Below, in pieces: positions 9,781 to 21,486 of a DNA stretch of 64,000 bases (position 1 is its first letter; each line of letters starts with the position of its first letter). A model generated the notes under the pieces. The model worked only from the letters and a program-made list of their open reading frames with translations, had not been told where the DNA came from and did not search any database. This DNA is from Gammaproteobacteria bacterium LSUCC0112. GTDB lineage: Bacteria; Pseudomonadota; Gammaproteobacteria; Pseudomonadales; Pseudohongiellaceae. The stretch spans positions 771,141-835,140 of the forward strand of contig SPIB01000001.1 of the NCBI GenBank assembly GCA_004535785.1, written 5' to 3'. Both the position numbers and the translations under genes were made by a program.

Positions 9781-10551
9781 ATGAGTATGGCGTCAACAGA
9801 ACTGCTGCCCGTTGAACGTGTTGTGCTTATCACCGGCGCCGCGCGTCGCATCGGGGCACGTACTGCAGAGATTTTTCATCAACACGGTTACCGGGTGCTG
9901 ATCCATTGTCATCAATCATTGGCTGACGCGTCGGTGCTGGCTGATCAACTGAATGCACTGCGCAGCAATAGCGCGTTTGTGCTGCAAGCTGACCTGAATC
10001 ACGCTGATGCGGTTCGCGCCCTGGCGGAGACCGTACTGTCACAACATGCACGACTGGATGTACTGGTGAACAATGCCAGTAGTTTTTACGCAACGCCCTT
10101 AGCCAGCGTGTCTGAACAGCAATGGCTGGATCTGATGGGCAGTAATGCACATGCCCCCTTATTTCTGTGCCAGGCGCTGGCACCACGTTTACGCGCCAGT
10201 GGCGGCTGTATCGTGAATTTGACCGATATGAACATCAATCGTGGCATGGCCGGATTCAGTGCTTACACTATGGCTAAAGCCGCACTGCAGGCAATGACCC
10301 GCTCATTGGCGCGCGAACTGGCACCCGACATACGGGTTAACGCCGTGTCTCCTGGCGCCATTTTGTGGCCGGACCATGCCAGTGACCCGGTTGCCCACGC
10401 CACGCAGCAAGCTGCCATTCTGGCAGGCATCCCGATGGCCAGACTTGGCACACCGGACGACATTGCACAAACTGTGTTTTTCCTGGCACATCACGCGCAC
10501 TATGTCACCGGGCAAACCTGGCGTGTGGATGGTGGCAGGGGCCTGGGTTAG
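9781..10551 (+). CDS. Pteridine reductase (short-chain dehydrogenase, FolM/PTR1 type)
   Basis: 256 residues from the ATG at 9781. A longer in-frame ORF runs back into cca and is not credible. It is a classical SDR with the pteridine-reductase variant of the nucleotide loop, ITGAARRIG, then VNNASSFYATPL (NNAS motif), a YTMAK catalytic Tyr-x-x-x-Lys, and RVNAVSPGAILWP. These match bacterial dihydromonapterin/dihydropteridine reductases. folK and folB lie 4-5 kb away, which supports a pterin/folate role. It meets mtfA tail to tail with a 4-bp overlap. Confidence 0.85.
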   Translation: MSMASTELLPVERVVLITGAARRIGARTAEIFHQHGYRVLIHCHQSLADASVLADQLNALRSNSAFVLQADLNHADAVRALAETVLSQHARLDVLVNNASSFYATPLASVSEQQWLDLMGSNAHAPLFLCQALAPRLRASGGCIVNLTDMNINRGMAGFSAYTMAKAALQAMTRSLARELAPDIRVNAVSPGAILWPDHASDPVAHATQQAAILAGIPMARLGTPDDIAQTVFFLAHHAHYVTGQTWRVDGGRGLG

Positions 10552-11399
10552 TGCCAGAGGCGCGGATCAACCCGGTAATAGAAATGCAATTGCTCAAACA
10601 ATTCAGGATGTCGTGCCGCCAGCGCATGTGGCCGCTCAAAAAAGGCTTCGGTCGACACTGCAAAAAACTCCGCCGGTTCACTGGCACCATAAAAATCCAG
10701 CACCTGTTCTTGCGCCTTTTCATAGCGGGCAAATGGATCGCTGGCAAGCCGACGCAAGCGCAGAAACTCCTCATTAAACACCCGCGACCAGTCTTGTAAT
10801 GCTTGATGGCTGCTCTGCCACGGCGCGCCGTTGGCATGACCAAACTGATTGTCCAGCTGGTGGGCAAATTCATGCAACACCACGTTGTAACCATCTGTGA
10901 AGTTGGCCGCGCCGCGCGCAACACTGTCCCAGGACAAGATAATTTTGCCGTCACTCCAGGCTTCGCCGGCCAGCACATGCGCTTTGTTTGACACCAGACC
11001 CGCGTCGTCAGCCCGATCATGAGCCGCCAAAAACTCACTGGGGTAGACCAGAATGCTGCGCAACGTGGAGTAATAGTCACCAGGACGCTGCAGAATCAGC
11101 AGACAGGCTTGCGCAGCAATACTGACTTTCACAGCCTCGTTCATCACAAACCCGGCACAGCCCACAAAGCGTTTGTTGGCCAGAAAGTGTTTGATCTGGT
11201 TTTGCAGGGCTGACTGCAGTGCAGGCGGCATGCGGCGGTAAAACGGCAGGCTCTGCTCCATCACACGTAGCCAATTGGCCGGAAACGGCTGGCGCTCAAT
11301 CTGACGATGCCGCCAGCGTGGGTAGACAAACAACCACAGCGCTGTCGCCAGCACAATCAACAACAAACTTATCAATACCAGACTAGCAGACCACGACAT
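10548..11399 (-). CDS. mtfA: MtfA-family zinc metallopeptidase (M90)
   Basis: 283 residues. An N-terminal membrane segment (SASLVLISLLLIVLATALWL) is followed by a cytosolic M90 peptidase domain with VVLHEFAHQLD (HExxH zinc site) and a downstream glutamate-containing stretch (ASEPAEFFAVSTEAFFE) typical of MtfA. In E. coli MtfA binds Mlc and affects PTS sugar control; whether that applies here is unknown. The start abuts the ftsH-like stop exactly (ATG at 11399-11397 next to TAA at 11402-11400), so the two proteases are probably co-transcribed. Confidence 0.87.
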   Translation of the reverse strand: MSWSASLVLISLLLIVLATALWLFVYPRWRHRQIERQPFPANWLRVMEQSLPFYRRMPPALQSALQNQIKHFLANKRFVGCAGFVMNEAVKVSIAAQACLLILQRPGDYYSTLRSILVYPSEFLAAHDRADDAGLVSNKAHVLAGEAWSDGKIILSWDSVARGAANFTDGYNVVLHEFAHQLDNQFGHANGAPWQSSHQALQDWSRVFNEEFLRLRRLASDPFARYEKAQEQVLDFYGASEPAEFFAVSTEAFFERPHALAARHPELFEQLHFYYRVDPRLWH

Positions 11400-13259
11400 T
11401 TATGGGTTCCCTGTGACAGCAGCCTGTACCGCGTGCGCGTCCAGGGTTTCATTGGCCAGCAGCGCGTCCACCAACCGCTGCAACCCGGCCCGATTATTGG
11501 TCAGCACCGCGATCGTGCGTTGCTCGGCCTCAGTAATCAGTCGTTTGACTTCTTCATCAATGCGCTGCGCTGTTGCATCACTGAAGTCCTTTTCTTGCGT
11601 CATTTCATACCCCAGAAACGGATGTTCACTGCCCAGATGAAAGTGCACTGGCCCGAGCAGCTCACTCATGCCCCATTGCGCCACCATCATGCGCGCCAGC
11701 CGGGTTGCCTGCTCCAGATCATTGGCTGCGCCGCTGCTGATGTTGCCCAGCATCAACCGCTCCGCACAGCGGCCGCCCAGCAACACCGATAAGCGGGTGG
11801 CCAGATAGGGCTCGGAATAATTGTGCCTGTCTTCAATCGGTAGTTGCTCCGTCACCCCCAGAGCACGCCCACGCGGAATGATACTCACTTGTCGCACAGG
11901 GTCAGACTCTGGCAACAACAGCGCTGCAAGTGCGTGACCACTCTCGTGAACAGCCGTGCGTTGCCGCTCGGATGGGTTGAGCAAATCCTTGCGCTCACTG
12001 CCCATCACCACCCGATCATGCGCCTTGTTGAGGTCCTCGCGCGACACTTCAGCCGACTGCCGTCGGGCCGCCAGCAAGGCCGCCTCATTCACCAGATTGG
12101 CCAGATCAGCGCCGGAAAATCCGACGGTCATGCGAGACACTTCTTCGAGACTGACATCACTGGCCAACGGCACTTTTTTCGAATGCACCATCAGAATTGC
12201 AAGCCGGGCCGCCTGCTGCGGCAACTCCAATGTCACCTTGCGATCAAAGCGCCCCGGACGTAACAGTGCCGGGTCCAACACATCCGGGCGGTTGGTGGCC
12301 GCCAGGACCACAACCGCCTCCTGCGCAGAAAATCCGTCCATCTCTGCCAGCACCTGATTCAGGGTTTGTTCGCGCTCATCGTTACCGCCTCCGAGACCGG
12401 TGCCGCGCATTCTGCCGACCGAATCGATCTCATCAATAAAGATCAGTGCGGGTGCCCGCTTGCGTGCTTCCTGAAACATGTCGCGCACGCGCGACGCGCC
12501 CACACCCACAAACATTTCGATAAATTCCGACCCACTGATACTGAAAAAGGGTACTCCGGCTTCATGGGCCGTTGCGCGTGCCAACAGCGTCTTGCCGGTA
12601 CCAGGTGGCCCCATTAACAGAATGCCGCGCGGCATGTGTGCTCCCAAGCGTCTGAAGCGCTCCGGGTCTTTCAGAAAATCGATGATTTCCTGCAACTCCT
12701 GTTTAGCACCATCGACGCCAGCCACCTGATCGTATCCCGGGGCGTTGTCGGTTTCCTCAAACAGCCGGGCACGCGAGCGCGAGAACCCAAACATGCCTTC
12801 CTTGCCACCTGGCCCACCGCCCAATCCACCCAGTCGGTTTTGCATCATGCGACTGGCGTACACAAACAATCCAATCAACAGCAACCACGGCAACACGCCC
12901 AGCAACACTTGCAACCACACCGGCTGTTGATCACTCTGCGCGGAGATGACGATGTTGTGTGACTCCAGCAGGGGCAACAGTTCTGTATCGGGCACAGAAG
13001 GCTGAACCGTCACAAAAGACGACTCCGCAGTGTATTCGCCCAGAATCTGATCGCCTCTGAAACTGACACTGCTGACCTGCCCGGCCTCGACAGCCTGTTT
13101 AAATGCGGTATAGCTGATGGATTCGCGAGACGGTTGAGACACCGAGAACACCAGGTAATAAATAATGTAGATCAGCACCATCCAGAACAAGGCATGGCGA
13201 TCAAACGGTGAGGGCATGGGTTTATCCGGTGTTTTGGGTGCTTCCTTTGAGTCGTTCAT
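11400..13259 (-). CDS. ftsH: ATP-dependent zinc metalloprotease, FtsH family
   Basis: 619 residues from the ATG at 13259; an upstream ATG at 13328 would add 23 polar residues and is less likely. Layout: a short cytosolic tail, TM1 ([18 protein letters not shown]), a periplasmic FtsH_ext region ([17 protein letters not shown]), TM2 ([17 protein letters not shown]), a Gly-rich linker, the AAA+ domain (Walker A GPPGTGKT, Walker B LIFIDEID, sensor AATNRPD, SRH), and the M41 peptidase with [12 protein letters not shown] (HExxH). It degrades membrane and regulatory proteins. It is not beside rlmE/folP, the usual ftsH locus, so it may be a second FtsH; only the whole genome would show that. Confidence 0.9.
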   Translation of the reverse strand: MNDSKEAPKTPDKPMPSPFDRHALFWMVLIYIIYYLVFSVSQPSRESISYTAFKQAVEAGQVSSVSFRGDQILGEYTAESSFVTVQPSVPDTELLPLLESHNIVISAQSDQQPVWLQVLLGVLPWLLLIGLFVYASRMMQNRLGGLGGGPGGKEGMFGFSRSRARLFEETDNAPGYDQVAGVDGAKQELQEIIDFLKDPERFRRLGAHMPRGILLMGPPGTGKTLLARATAHEAGVPFFSISGSEFIEMFVGVGASRVRDMFQEARKRAPALIFIDEIDSVGRMRGTGLGGGNDEREQTLNQVLAEMDGFSAQEAVVVLAATNRPDVLDPALLRPGRFDRKVTLELPQQAARLAILMVHSKKVPLASDVSLEEVSRMTVGFSGADLANLVNEAALLAARRQSAEVSREDLNKAHDRVVMGSERKDLLNPSERQRTAVHESGHALAALLLPESDPVRQVSIIPRGRALGVTEQLPIEDRHNYSEPYLATRLSVLLGGRCAERLMLGNISSGAANDLEQATRLARMMVAQWGMSELLGPVHFHLGSEHPFLGYEMTQEKDFSDATAQRIDEEVKRLITEAEQRTIAVLTNNRAGLQRLVDALLANETLDAHAVQAAVTGNP

Positions 13260-13414
13260 GGTATGACCTGTGTTAAGAAACCTGTGGGTATCGGACAACA
13301 CTGTGAACACATTCAATTTCGGGTGCAATACCCTTTGCTCTGCTATGGTTGCTTGGTTAAGATCAGGGCGATTTTCGAAAAATCAACAACAAAAACCTGA
13401 CAGAGAATTTGACT

Positions 13415-14794
13415 ATGCCGACAAACCGCCGTGAGGGAGACATTCAACCGGGTATCAAGTGGGGCCCCTTTGTTATCCGTATCCCGTTTGTACACACCCG
13501 ATTTGCCTTGCCAGAGATGCTGCAGGGAATCTGCGTTGCCGGCGCCACCGGTCTGGCCCTTGTGCCGATCATGGTTGCCTCGTTTGGACTGACATTTGAA
13601 GAAGCGGTCACCATGGCCATGTTTCATTCACTGCTGATTTCTTGTGCGTGGATGTTATTTGGTGATCCGATTGGTCCGGGCTGGATTACCCCGGCATTGC
13701 CCTTTATTTTTGCCTTTGTGCTGGGCACGGCAACCACACCCGTCGAACAGTTCCAGCTGATGACAGCGTTATCGCTGAACTTTGCTGCCTTGTTGTTTAT
13801 ATTGGGGGTGACAGGGTTCGGGGCCAAACTGGTAGCTTGGGTGCCCAATGTACTCAAAGGCGGCATCATTCTGGGTGCGGCGGTGGCGGCGTTCCTGCGT
13901 ATTTTTGATCAGGACGATGCGGCCAGTGCCATCAACTCAACACCGATTGCTGCCATTGCCGCGCTGGCCTTGTGCATGTTCATGACCTTTTCCAAACCGT
14001 TCCAGCGCCTCGCTGCGCAAACACCCATCCTCGCAAAAATAGCCAGCCTGGGTCTGTTACCAGCGTTTCTGGTCGCCGGCGTGATTGGTGTGACAACCGG
14101 TGAAATGACCTTCAATATCCAAACCGGTTTTCTGGATGTACCTGCTCACGCTGCTTCCATGTGGCAAAAAGCGTCACCGCTGGTGATCGGTTGGCCATCA
14201 GTGTCACAGTTTGTTGCTGCACTGCCCTTGGCATTTATCACCTACATCCTGTTTTTTGGCGATCTGGTGACGGCGGAGGAAATGATCAAAAACTCCCAGC
14301 CCATGCGCAAAGATGAAAAGCTGGATATCAGCAGCAACCGTGCACACATGGCAACCGGCATCCGCAATGGCGTCATGGGCATCATCGCGCCATTTTTTGG
14401 CACTCAGGGCGTGTTGTGGACTGGCATTCAGGTGATCATTCTCAAACGCTGGGCGTCGGGCCGCGACAAGATGGACTCCGTGTTTGACGGCATCGCCGGC
14501 TATTACGTGTACGGTCTGCCAATCCTTTTTGTAGTGCTGCCGATTGTTACCCTGTTGCAACCGTTGCTGCCGATCGCGCTGGCAGTCACCCTGCTGCTGA
14601 CTGGATTTGCCTGTGCAACATTGGCACTCACTGCTGTGACGGATCCGACCGAGCGCGGCGCGATGGTGTTGACCGCGATTGCGTTCTCACTGTTCGACCC
14701 GTGGACAGGTTTGTTGGCTGGTATGGCCACTATTCTGGTTGTGGTGGGTCCTCATGTGTTTTTGAAAGCAAAAGCTGACGACCACACCACCTGA
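13415..14794 (+). CDS. Multi-spanning membrane permease, uracil/xanthine (NCS2)-like
   Basis: About 459 residues from the ATG at 13415 (an in-frame TTG lies 6 bp upstream). The protein is mostly hydrophobic, with roughly twelve membrane segments starting at MLQGICVAGATGLALVPIMVA. The repeated pattern of long helices, a re-entrant Pro/Gly-rich stretch (GDPIGPGWITPALPF) and the acidic FGDLVTAEEMI recall the NCS2/SLC23 nucleobase transporter fold, but I see no decisive signature and the substrate is not inferable. It is divergent from the ftsH-like gene. Its 3' end overlaps folK by 65 bp on the opposite strand. Confidence 0.6.
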   Translation: MPTNRREGDIQPGIKWGPFVIRIPFVHTRFALPEMLQGICVAGATGLALVPIMVASFGLTFEEAVTMAMFHSLLISCAWMLFGDPIGPGWITPALPFIFAFVLGTATTPVEQFQLMTALSLNFAALLFILGVTGFGAKLVAWVPNVLKGGIILGAAVAAFLRIFDQDDAASAINSTPIAAIAALALCMFMTFSKPFQRLAAQTPILAKIASLGLLPAFLVAGVIGVTTGEMTFNIQTGFLDVPAHAASMWQKASPLVIGWPSVSQFVAALPLAFITYILFFGDLVTAEEMIKNSQPMRKDEKLDISSNRAHMATGIRNGVMGIIAPFFGTQGVLWTGIQVIILKRWASGRDKMDSVFDGIAGYYVYGLPILFVVLPIVTLLQPLLPIALAVTLLLTGFACATLALTAVTDPTERGAMVLTAIAFSLFDPWTGLLAGMATILVVVGPHVFLKAKADDHTT

Positions 14795-15272
14795 AGTCGA
14801 CTGGCCACAACTGCTGCTTTGAGCGGTCATAGGCCGCCCACAGCGCCCGGTAGGTGTGTCCCGATTGCGGATCAATGCGATCGGGACACACTTGCGACAT
14901 TGGCCACAGTACATACGCATTCACGGTAATTTCCGGCCTCGGCAGCAGAATGCCGTGGTGCTCTCCCTGCAAATCCCCGTACGTCAGAATATCCACATCC
15001 AGCGTTCTGGAGCTGAAGCGTTGTTGATCCCGTTGCCGCCCGCAGCGGGCTTCCAGCGCCTTGATCAATTGACTGATGTCGTCGAGCGGTAGATGTGTAT
15101 CAGCCGCAACCACCATGTTCAGGAAATTGCCGCCCTGAAAACCCACGGCTTCGCTTTCAAAAACCTCAGACAGCACCAGCTCACCAAAACACGCCTGCAG
15201 CGCATCCAGTGCCAACGCGATGTGGTGGCCAGGCTCAAGATTACTGCCCAGCCCCAACGTAAGTAATGCCAT
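14730..15272 (-). CDS. folK: 2-amino-4-hydroxy-6-hydroxymethyldihydropteridine pyrophosphokinase
   Basis: 180 residues from the ATG at 15272; the longer ORF upstream would run through folB and is rejected. HPPK features are present: LGLGSNLEP, the loop NMVVAADTHLP, and RTLDVDILTYGD (the DxD metal/ATP site), then LPRPEITVNAYVLWP. It makes the pyrophosphorylated pterin used by dihydropteroate synthase. It is about 20 residues longer than E. coli FolK. The extra C-terminal tail (RSKQQLWPVDFRW...) is the part that overlaps the permease gene on the other strand. It sits 7 bp after folB in a folB-folK pair. Confidence 0.92.
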   Translation of the reverse strand: MALLTLGLGSNLEPGHHIALALDALQACFGELVLSEVFESEAVGFQGGNFLNMVVAADTHLPLDDISQLIKALEARCGRQRDQQRFSSRTLDVDILTYGDLQGEHHGILLPRPEITVNAYVLWPMSQVCPDRIDPQSGHTYRALWAAYDRSKQQLWPVDFRWCGRQLLLSKTHEDPPQPE

Positions 15273-15279
15273 GATGTGT

Positions 15280-15672
15280 CTAACTCTGCTGCAAGGTTGC
15301 TTGGCTGCCTGGCGGTATTGTCGCCTGCCGACGCTCAATAATGACACCCACATCGCGCGCACCGGTGACCGCGCCGGGTTTGCCCACTCGCAAACGCAGC
15401 CAGGGTACCGGAAACTCACTCAGTACGATGTGTGCAACGCGCTCCGCCATGGTTTCGATCAACAAAAATTCCGATTCTGCAATAAAACTGATCAGACGCT
15501 TGGAGACTGCTTTGTAGTCCAGCGTTTTAGTGATGTCTTCTGAGGCCGCTGCCGCACGAATATCGGTGGCCATGTCCAGATCGAGGCTGACCGTCTGACG
15601 AATTTTCCGCTCCCAGTCATAAATGCCAATGACTGTTTGAATTTCCAGTTCTCGAATATAAACAATGTCCAT
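15280..15672 (-). CDS. folB: Dihydroneopterin aldolase
   Basis: 130 residues. It cleaves dihydroneopterin to 6-hydroxymethyldihydropterin, the step before FolK. The sequence opens MDIVYIRELEIQTVIGIYDWER, the typical FolB start, followed by VSLDLDMATDIRAAAASED, TLDYKAVSKRL and FLLIETMAERVAHIVL (catalytic Glu/Tyr regions). The gene lies between tsaD and folK, all on the minus strand, the standard gammaproteobacterial order. Confidence 0.94.
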   Translation of the reverse strand: MDIVYIRELEIQTVIGIYDWERKIRQTVSLDLDMATDIRAAAASEDITKTLDYKAVSKRLISFIAESEFLLIETMAERVAHIVLSEFPVPWLRLRVGKPGAVTGARDVGVIIERRQATIPPGSQATLQQS

Positions 15673-15708
15673 GACAGTTGATCCCGCAGGGTTATTAAAT
15701 GAAGGTTA

Positions 15709-16740
15709 TCAGTTACGAATCGAGGGCAGACTTTCCAGCGGCCAGCGCGCATGTGCCGTGATCGCCAGCCCTTCGTGTTGCCCGGCCATCAGGCGCTGAC
15801 AACCCGCATACGCAATCATGGCACCATTGTCGGTGCAAAATCTGGGTTGCGCATAAAAAAGCTGGCTGCGCTGACTTTCCACCATGTCCTGCAAACCGGC
15901 GCGCAGCCGTTGATTGGCACTGACACCACCGGCAATGATCAATGTCTTTAACCCGGTCTGCTGGAGCGCCCGCTTGCATTTGATCACCAGCGTTTGCACC
16001 ACCGCCTCTTCGAAGGCCAGTGCCACATCGGCTTTATCCTGTTCGCAGAAGTCCGGCTGTTTGCCCAGTTCAATCAGGGTATTTCTCACCGAGGTTTTTA
16101 AACCGCTAAAACTGAACTCCAGCCCCGGCCGATTGATCATGGGACGCGGAAACACAAATCGACCCGGCGTGCCTTTGGTCGCCAAGGCTGCCACCCGCGG
16201 ACCACCAGGATAGGCAAGACCCAACATTTTGGCGACTTTATCAAAGGCTTCACCGGCTGCATCATCCAGCGACTCCCCCAACAGGCTGTACTCACCCACA
16301 CCTTTAACGGCCACCAACTGCGTATGGCCGCCGGACACCAGCAATGCCACAAAGGGGAACGAAGGCGGATTGGCTTCCAGCATCGGCGCCAGCAAGTGAC
16401 CTTCCATGTGATGTACACCAATGGCTGGCACATCCCAGGCCATCGCGAGGGACCGACCAAACGAGGCACCCACCAACAACGCGCCAATCAATCCCGGCCC
16501 TGCGGTGTAGGCAATACCATCAATGTCTGAGGCGGTGGTGCCCGTCTCTTCCATCAATTGCTGCACCATCGGCAAGGTTTTACGGATATGGTCACGCGAG
16601 GCCAATTCAGGAATGACGCCACCATAACGGGCGTGCATCTCCACCTGGCTGTACAAGGCATCGCCGAGCAGACCCAGTTCACTGTCGTAGATGGCTACCC
16701 CTGTTTCATCACAGGAAGTCTCAATACCCAGAACGCGCAT
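15709..16740 (-). CDS. tsaD: tRNA N6-threonylcarbamoyladenosine transferase
   Basis: 343 residues from the ATG at 16740, chosen because [19 protein letters not shown] is the universal TsaD start; a longer frame adds 12 residues. With TsaB and TsaE it transfers the threonylcarbamoyl group to A37 of ANN-decoding tRNAs. The metal-binding histidines are in [14 protein letters not shown] (HxxxH). ASNK-fold signatures SGGHTQLV and [10 protein letters not shown] are intact, as is the C-terminal [12 protein letters not shown]. It is divergent from rpsU across a 205-bp region, the classical tsaD/rpsU layout. Confidence 0.96.
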   Translation of the reverse strand: MRVLGIETSCDETGVAIYDSELGLLGDALYSQVEMHARYGGVIPELASRDHIRKTLPMVQQLMEETGTTASDIDGIAYTAGPGLIGALLVGASFGRSLAMAWDVPAIGVHHMEGHLLAPMLEANPPSFPFVALLVSGGHTQLVAVKGVGEYSLLGESLDDAAGEAFDKVAKMLGLAYPGGPRVAALATKGTPGRFVFPRPMINRPGLEFSFSGLKTSVRNTLIELGKQPDFCEQDKADVALAFEEAVVQTLVIKCKRALQQTGLKTLIIAGGVSANQRLRAGLQDMVESQRSQLFYAQPRFCTDNGAMIAYAGCQRLMAGQHEGLAITAHARWPLESLPSIRN

Positions 16741-16876
16741 GCGTGATTTATCCTGTTTAATGCCAACGTTCTGCAAATGTCTGTTGACCTGATGCGAAGG
16801 ACGTGAATAATACGGCAGCCCGGAGGCTTTGGCCAGATAGCCAATTCCCCGCCGACATGGATAAGCAAATTAGGTT

Positions 16877-16905
16877 TTGCAATTCCTCGTGCGGCGCATT
16901 ACCAT
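16877..16905 (+). promoter_or_regulatory. Candidate sigma70 promoter for the rpsU-dnaG-rpoD operon
   Basis: TTGCAA at 16877-16882, a 17-base spacer, then TACCAT at 16900-16905, about 40 bases before the rpsU ATG. The -35 and spacer fit sigma70 well and the -10 matches 4 of 6. Its position in the tsaD/rpsU divergent region is where this operon's main promoter is expected. Assigned by pattern only. Confidence 0.45.
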
Positions 16906-16945
16906 ATGCGCCCTTTTAAATTGAATGCAAAGGTGTCTGTGCACT

Positions 16946-17161
16946 ATGCCAATGGTTAAACTGAAAGAGAACGAGCCGTTTGACGTTGCTCTGCGTCGTT
17001 TCAAGCGCGCTTGTGAAAAAGCCGGAGTTCTGGCTGAAGTTCGTCGTAAGGAATTTTATGAGAAGCCCACGTCTGCCCGTAAGCGTAAAGCTGCTGCAGC
17101 CGTCAAGCGTCACCTGAAAAAACTGTCACGCGACAACAAGAAGACCAAACGCTTCTATTGA
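16946..17161 (+). CDS. rpsU: 30S ribosomal protein bS21
   Basis: 71 residues, the exact family length, from the ATG at 16946 ([19 protein letters not shown]). The rest ([22 protein letters not shown] then a Lys/Arg-rich tail) is unmistakable bS21. It acts in translation initiation on the small subunit. It is the first gene of the rpsU-yqeY-dnaG-rpoD cluster that links ribosome, primase and sigma factor expression. A purine-rich AAAGG lies rather far upstream (about 13 bases). Confidence 0.97.
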   Translation: MPMVKLKENEPFDVALRRFKRACEKAGVLAEVRRKEFYEKPTSARKRKAAAAVKRHLKKLSRDNKKTKRFY

Positions 17162-17184
17162 TTGATTGGCAGTCGGAAATCATT

Positions 17185-17643
17185 ATGACCGACAGTCCGA
17201 TAAAGCTTAAGTTGACCGACGCTATGAAAGACGCCATGCGGGCTAAAGACAAAGCCCGATTAGGTGCCATTCGTCTTGCGCTCGCCGAAGTCAAAAAAGT
17301 GGAAGTTGATGAACGAATCGAACCCGATGACACCCGGGTTTTGTCGTTGCTGGAAAAAATGATCAAACAACGCCGCGAGTCAATTCGTCAGTACGAGGAT
17401 GCGCAGCGTCATGATCTGGCTGACATCGAAAAGGCCGAGATTCTGGTCTTGCAGGACTTTATGCCTGCCGCGCTCAGCGAACAGGATGTCGACGCGATTA
17501 TCACGCAAGCCATCATCGACTCCGGCGCCGTGAATCCCCAGGGAATGGGCAAAGTCATTGCACTGGTCAAACCGCAAGTAGCCGGCCGTGCCGACATGGG
17601 CGCCATCAGCCAAAAAATAAAGAGCCGACTTAGCGGCTCCTGA
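17185..17643 (+). CDS. GatB/YqeY domain protein
   Basis: 152 residues from the ATG at 17185. A TTG at 17158 overlapping the rpsU stop would add 9 residues and is a weaker choice. The YqeY domain is all helical and related to the C-terminal tail domain of GatB/GatE amidotransferases. The sequence shows KLTDAMKDAMRAKDKARLGAIRL at the start, then ILVLQDFMPAALSEQDVDAII and the typical C-terminal GMGKVIALVKPQVAGRADM. Its function in tRNA or stress metabolism is not settled. It commonly sits between rpsU and dnaG, as here. Confidence 0.9.
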   Translation: MTDSPIKLKLTDAMKDAMRAKDKARLGAIRLALAEVKKVEVDERIEPDDTRVLSLLEKMIKQRRESIRQYEDAQRHDLADIEKAEILVLQDFMPAALSEQDVDAIITQAIIDSGAVNPQGMGKVIALVKPQVAGRADMGAISQKIKSRLSGS

Positions 17644-17664
17644 TCACACAGAACGGGGTCTGAC

Positions 17665-19521
17665 ATGGCTGGTCTGATTCCGCAATCCTTCATCGATGAC
17701 CTGCTCAACAGAGCCGACATCGTTGAAGTGATCGACAAACGCGTCAAGCTCAAAAAAACCGGCAAGAACTATTCCGCGTGCTGCCCGTTTCATCAAGAAA
17801 AAACCCCGTCCTTCAGCGTAGAGCCCGATAAACAGTTTTATTACTGCTTCGGCTGCGGCGCTGCCGGGAACGCACTGGGTTTTGTGATGAACTACGACCA
17901 GACCGAGTTCCCGGATGCGGTTGCTTCACTCGCCGCCGACTATGGCCTGACCGTTCCCCGCGAAGAAAAGTCCACCCACAGCCAGAAAAAACGCCAGGAA
18001 CACGAGGAATTGCTCAGCGCGCTTGAGCAAGCCAGCCTGTTTTACCAACAGCAGCTGCGTGTGCATCCGGCCCGCGACAGCGCGGTGAACTACCTCAAAG
18101 GTCGCGGCCTGACCGGGCAGATTGCCAAACGTTTTGGTATTGGTTTTTCGCCACCGGGCTGGTCCAACCTGCTGACGCATCTGCAGCAATACAAAATCAG
18201 CAAAACTGTGCAGGAACAGGCCGGCCTGGTGATTCCCAAAGAATCCAACCGCAGCCATCACGACGACGACACCCATTACGATCGTTTTCGTGACCGCATC
18301 ATGTTCCCGATCCGCGACAGCCGTGGGCGCGTGATCGCTTTTGGCGGTCGTGTGCTGGGCGACGAAAAACCCAAGTACCTGAACTCCCCGGAAACACCGG
18401 TGTTCCACAAAGGCAGTGAACTGTACGGTTTGTGGGAAGCGCGCAAATCACGTCAGAAAATCGACAGCTTTCTGATTGTTGAAGGTTACATGGACGTCGT
18501 GGCACTGGCGCAGCACGGCATCGACTTTGCCGTTGCTACGCTGGGAACAGCCACCAGCGCCACGCACCTGACCCGCCTGTTCCGGCTGGTGAAAAACGTG
18601 GTGTTCAGTTTCGATGGCGACAACGCCGGTCGGGCGGCTGCCGCGCGCGCACTCACTGCGGCACTGCCGTTGATGGAAGATGGTCGTCAGGTACGCTTTT
18701 TGTTTCTGCCTGAGGGGGAGGATCCGGATACACTGGTGCGCAAAGAGGGCGCCGATGCTTTCCGCGTGCGCCTTGTCAACGCCAAGCCACTGTCCGATGT
18801 ATTTTTTGATCAACTCGGCGATGCCCGCGATTTTGCCACCATGGACGGTAAAGCACGCCTGTTCAGTCAGGCCATCCCCCTGATCAAACTGATGCCGCGC
18901 GGCTTGTTTCAACAGCTGATGCTGGACAAACTCGCCACTCTTGCCGGCACCCGCCGCGCAACCATTGACCAGTTATTGCAAGAGGCGCCTGCGCCGGCGC
19001 CTGTCGTCACCCAACCCGATGACGAACCACCGCCCTGGCTGGAGGAGGCCAACGGCGCTCACCATCCAGCGCCCGCCGCACGACCCAAACGCGATTTCCG
19101 CAACCCGGAACCGGCACAGATTGCCGCGCGCATGAAAAAATCCGCCGGCTTGCTGGCCGTTGAATTGCTGCTGCACCAGCCTTCACTGGCACAAAAAGCT
19201 CCCGACGGATTGGCGGCGTTAACCATTCTGGGCGACGAAGATACAAATTTATTGCTGGAACTGCTTGAAGTTGCACGTGACGACCCCGATACAAGCACCT
19301 ATGCACTGCTGGGACACTGTTACGGCACACCGGCAGGTAAACGCCTGACACAATTGTTAAAAAATGAGCGCATCACTCCGGAGGCGGGGCGAGCGGAAGA
19401 ATTCAGCTTTGTGCTGGGTCAACTGCTTCAAGAGGCTCAAAAGCAACAAAAGCGGAAACAATTACTGGAACAATTGAAACCCCGGGTACGATCGGCAAAA
19501 AACGATACCCCGGATTCATGA
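17665..19521 (+). CDS. dnaG: DNA primase
   Basis: 618 residues, a typical length. The zinc-binding domain is at the N-terminus (ACCPFHQEKTPSF with Cys40 and His43, then YYCFGCGAAGNALGF). The TOPRIM catalytic core includes VEGYMDVVALAQHGI and FSFDGDNAGRAAAARA (DGDxAG). The C-terminal helicase-binding domain lies beyond residue about 430, after a Pro-rich linker. It synthesises RNA primers at the fork with DnaB. It starts 21 bp after yqeY, and a probable internal promoter for rpoD follows its stop. Confidence 0.97.
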   Translation: MAGLIPQSFIDDLLNRADIVEVIDKRVKLKKTGKNYSACCPFHQEKTPSFSVEPDKQFYYCFGCGAAGNALGFVMNYDQTEFPDAVASLAADYGLTVPREEKSTHSQKKRQEHEELLSALEQASLFYQQQLRVHPARDSAVNYLKGRGLTGQIAKRFGIGFSPPGWSNLLTHLQQYKISKTVQEQAGLVIPKESNRSHHDDDTHYDRFRDRIMFPIRDSRGRVIAFGGRVLGDEKPKYLNSPETPVFHKGSELYGLWEARKSRQKIDSFLIVEGYMDVVALAQHGIDFAVATLGTATSATHLTRLFRLVKNVVFSFDGDNAGRAAAARALTAALPLMEDGRQVRFLFLPEGEDPDTLVRKEGADAFRVRLVNAKPLSDVFFDQLGDARDFATMDGKARLFSQAIPLIKLMPRGLFQQLMLDKLATLAGTRRATIDQLLQEAPAPAPVVTQPDDEPPPWLEEANGAHHPAPAARPKRDFRNPEPAQIAARMKKSAGLLAVELLLHQPSLAQKAPDGLAALTILGDEDTNLLLELLEVARDDPDTSTYALLGHCYGTPAGKRLTQLLKNERITPEAGRAEEFSFVLGQLLQEAQKQQKRKQLLEQLKPRVRSAKNDTPDS

Positions 19522-19527
19522 CTGCCG

Positions 19528-19557
19528 CTGGCATAGATGACTTTGCAGGTCTATAAT
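19528..19557 (+). promoter_or_regulatory. Candidate promoter upstream of rpoD
   Basis: A consensus TATAAT at 19552-19557 lies 54 bases before the rpoD ATG, in the 90-bp dnaG-rpoD gap. The best -35 is CTGGCA at 19528-19533 (4 of 6) with an 18-base spacer. This would allow rpoD to be expressed apart from dnaG. Pattern match only. Confidence 0.5.
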
Positions 19558-19611
19558 GCCCGGCTAAATTTTTGTTTTCAAACCGCCACCTCTTCACTCG
19601 AATGGGAAGTT

Positions 19612-21477
<1,866 letters not shown>

Positions 21478-21486
21478 TGGGGAAAT

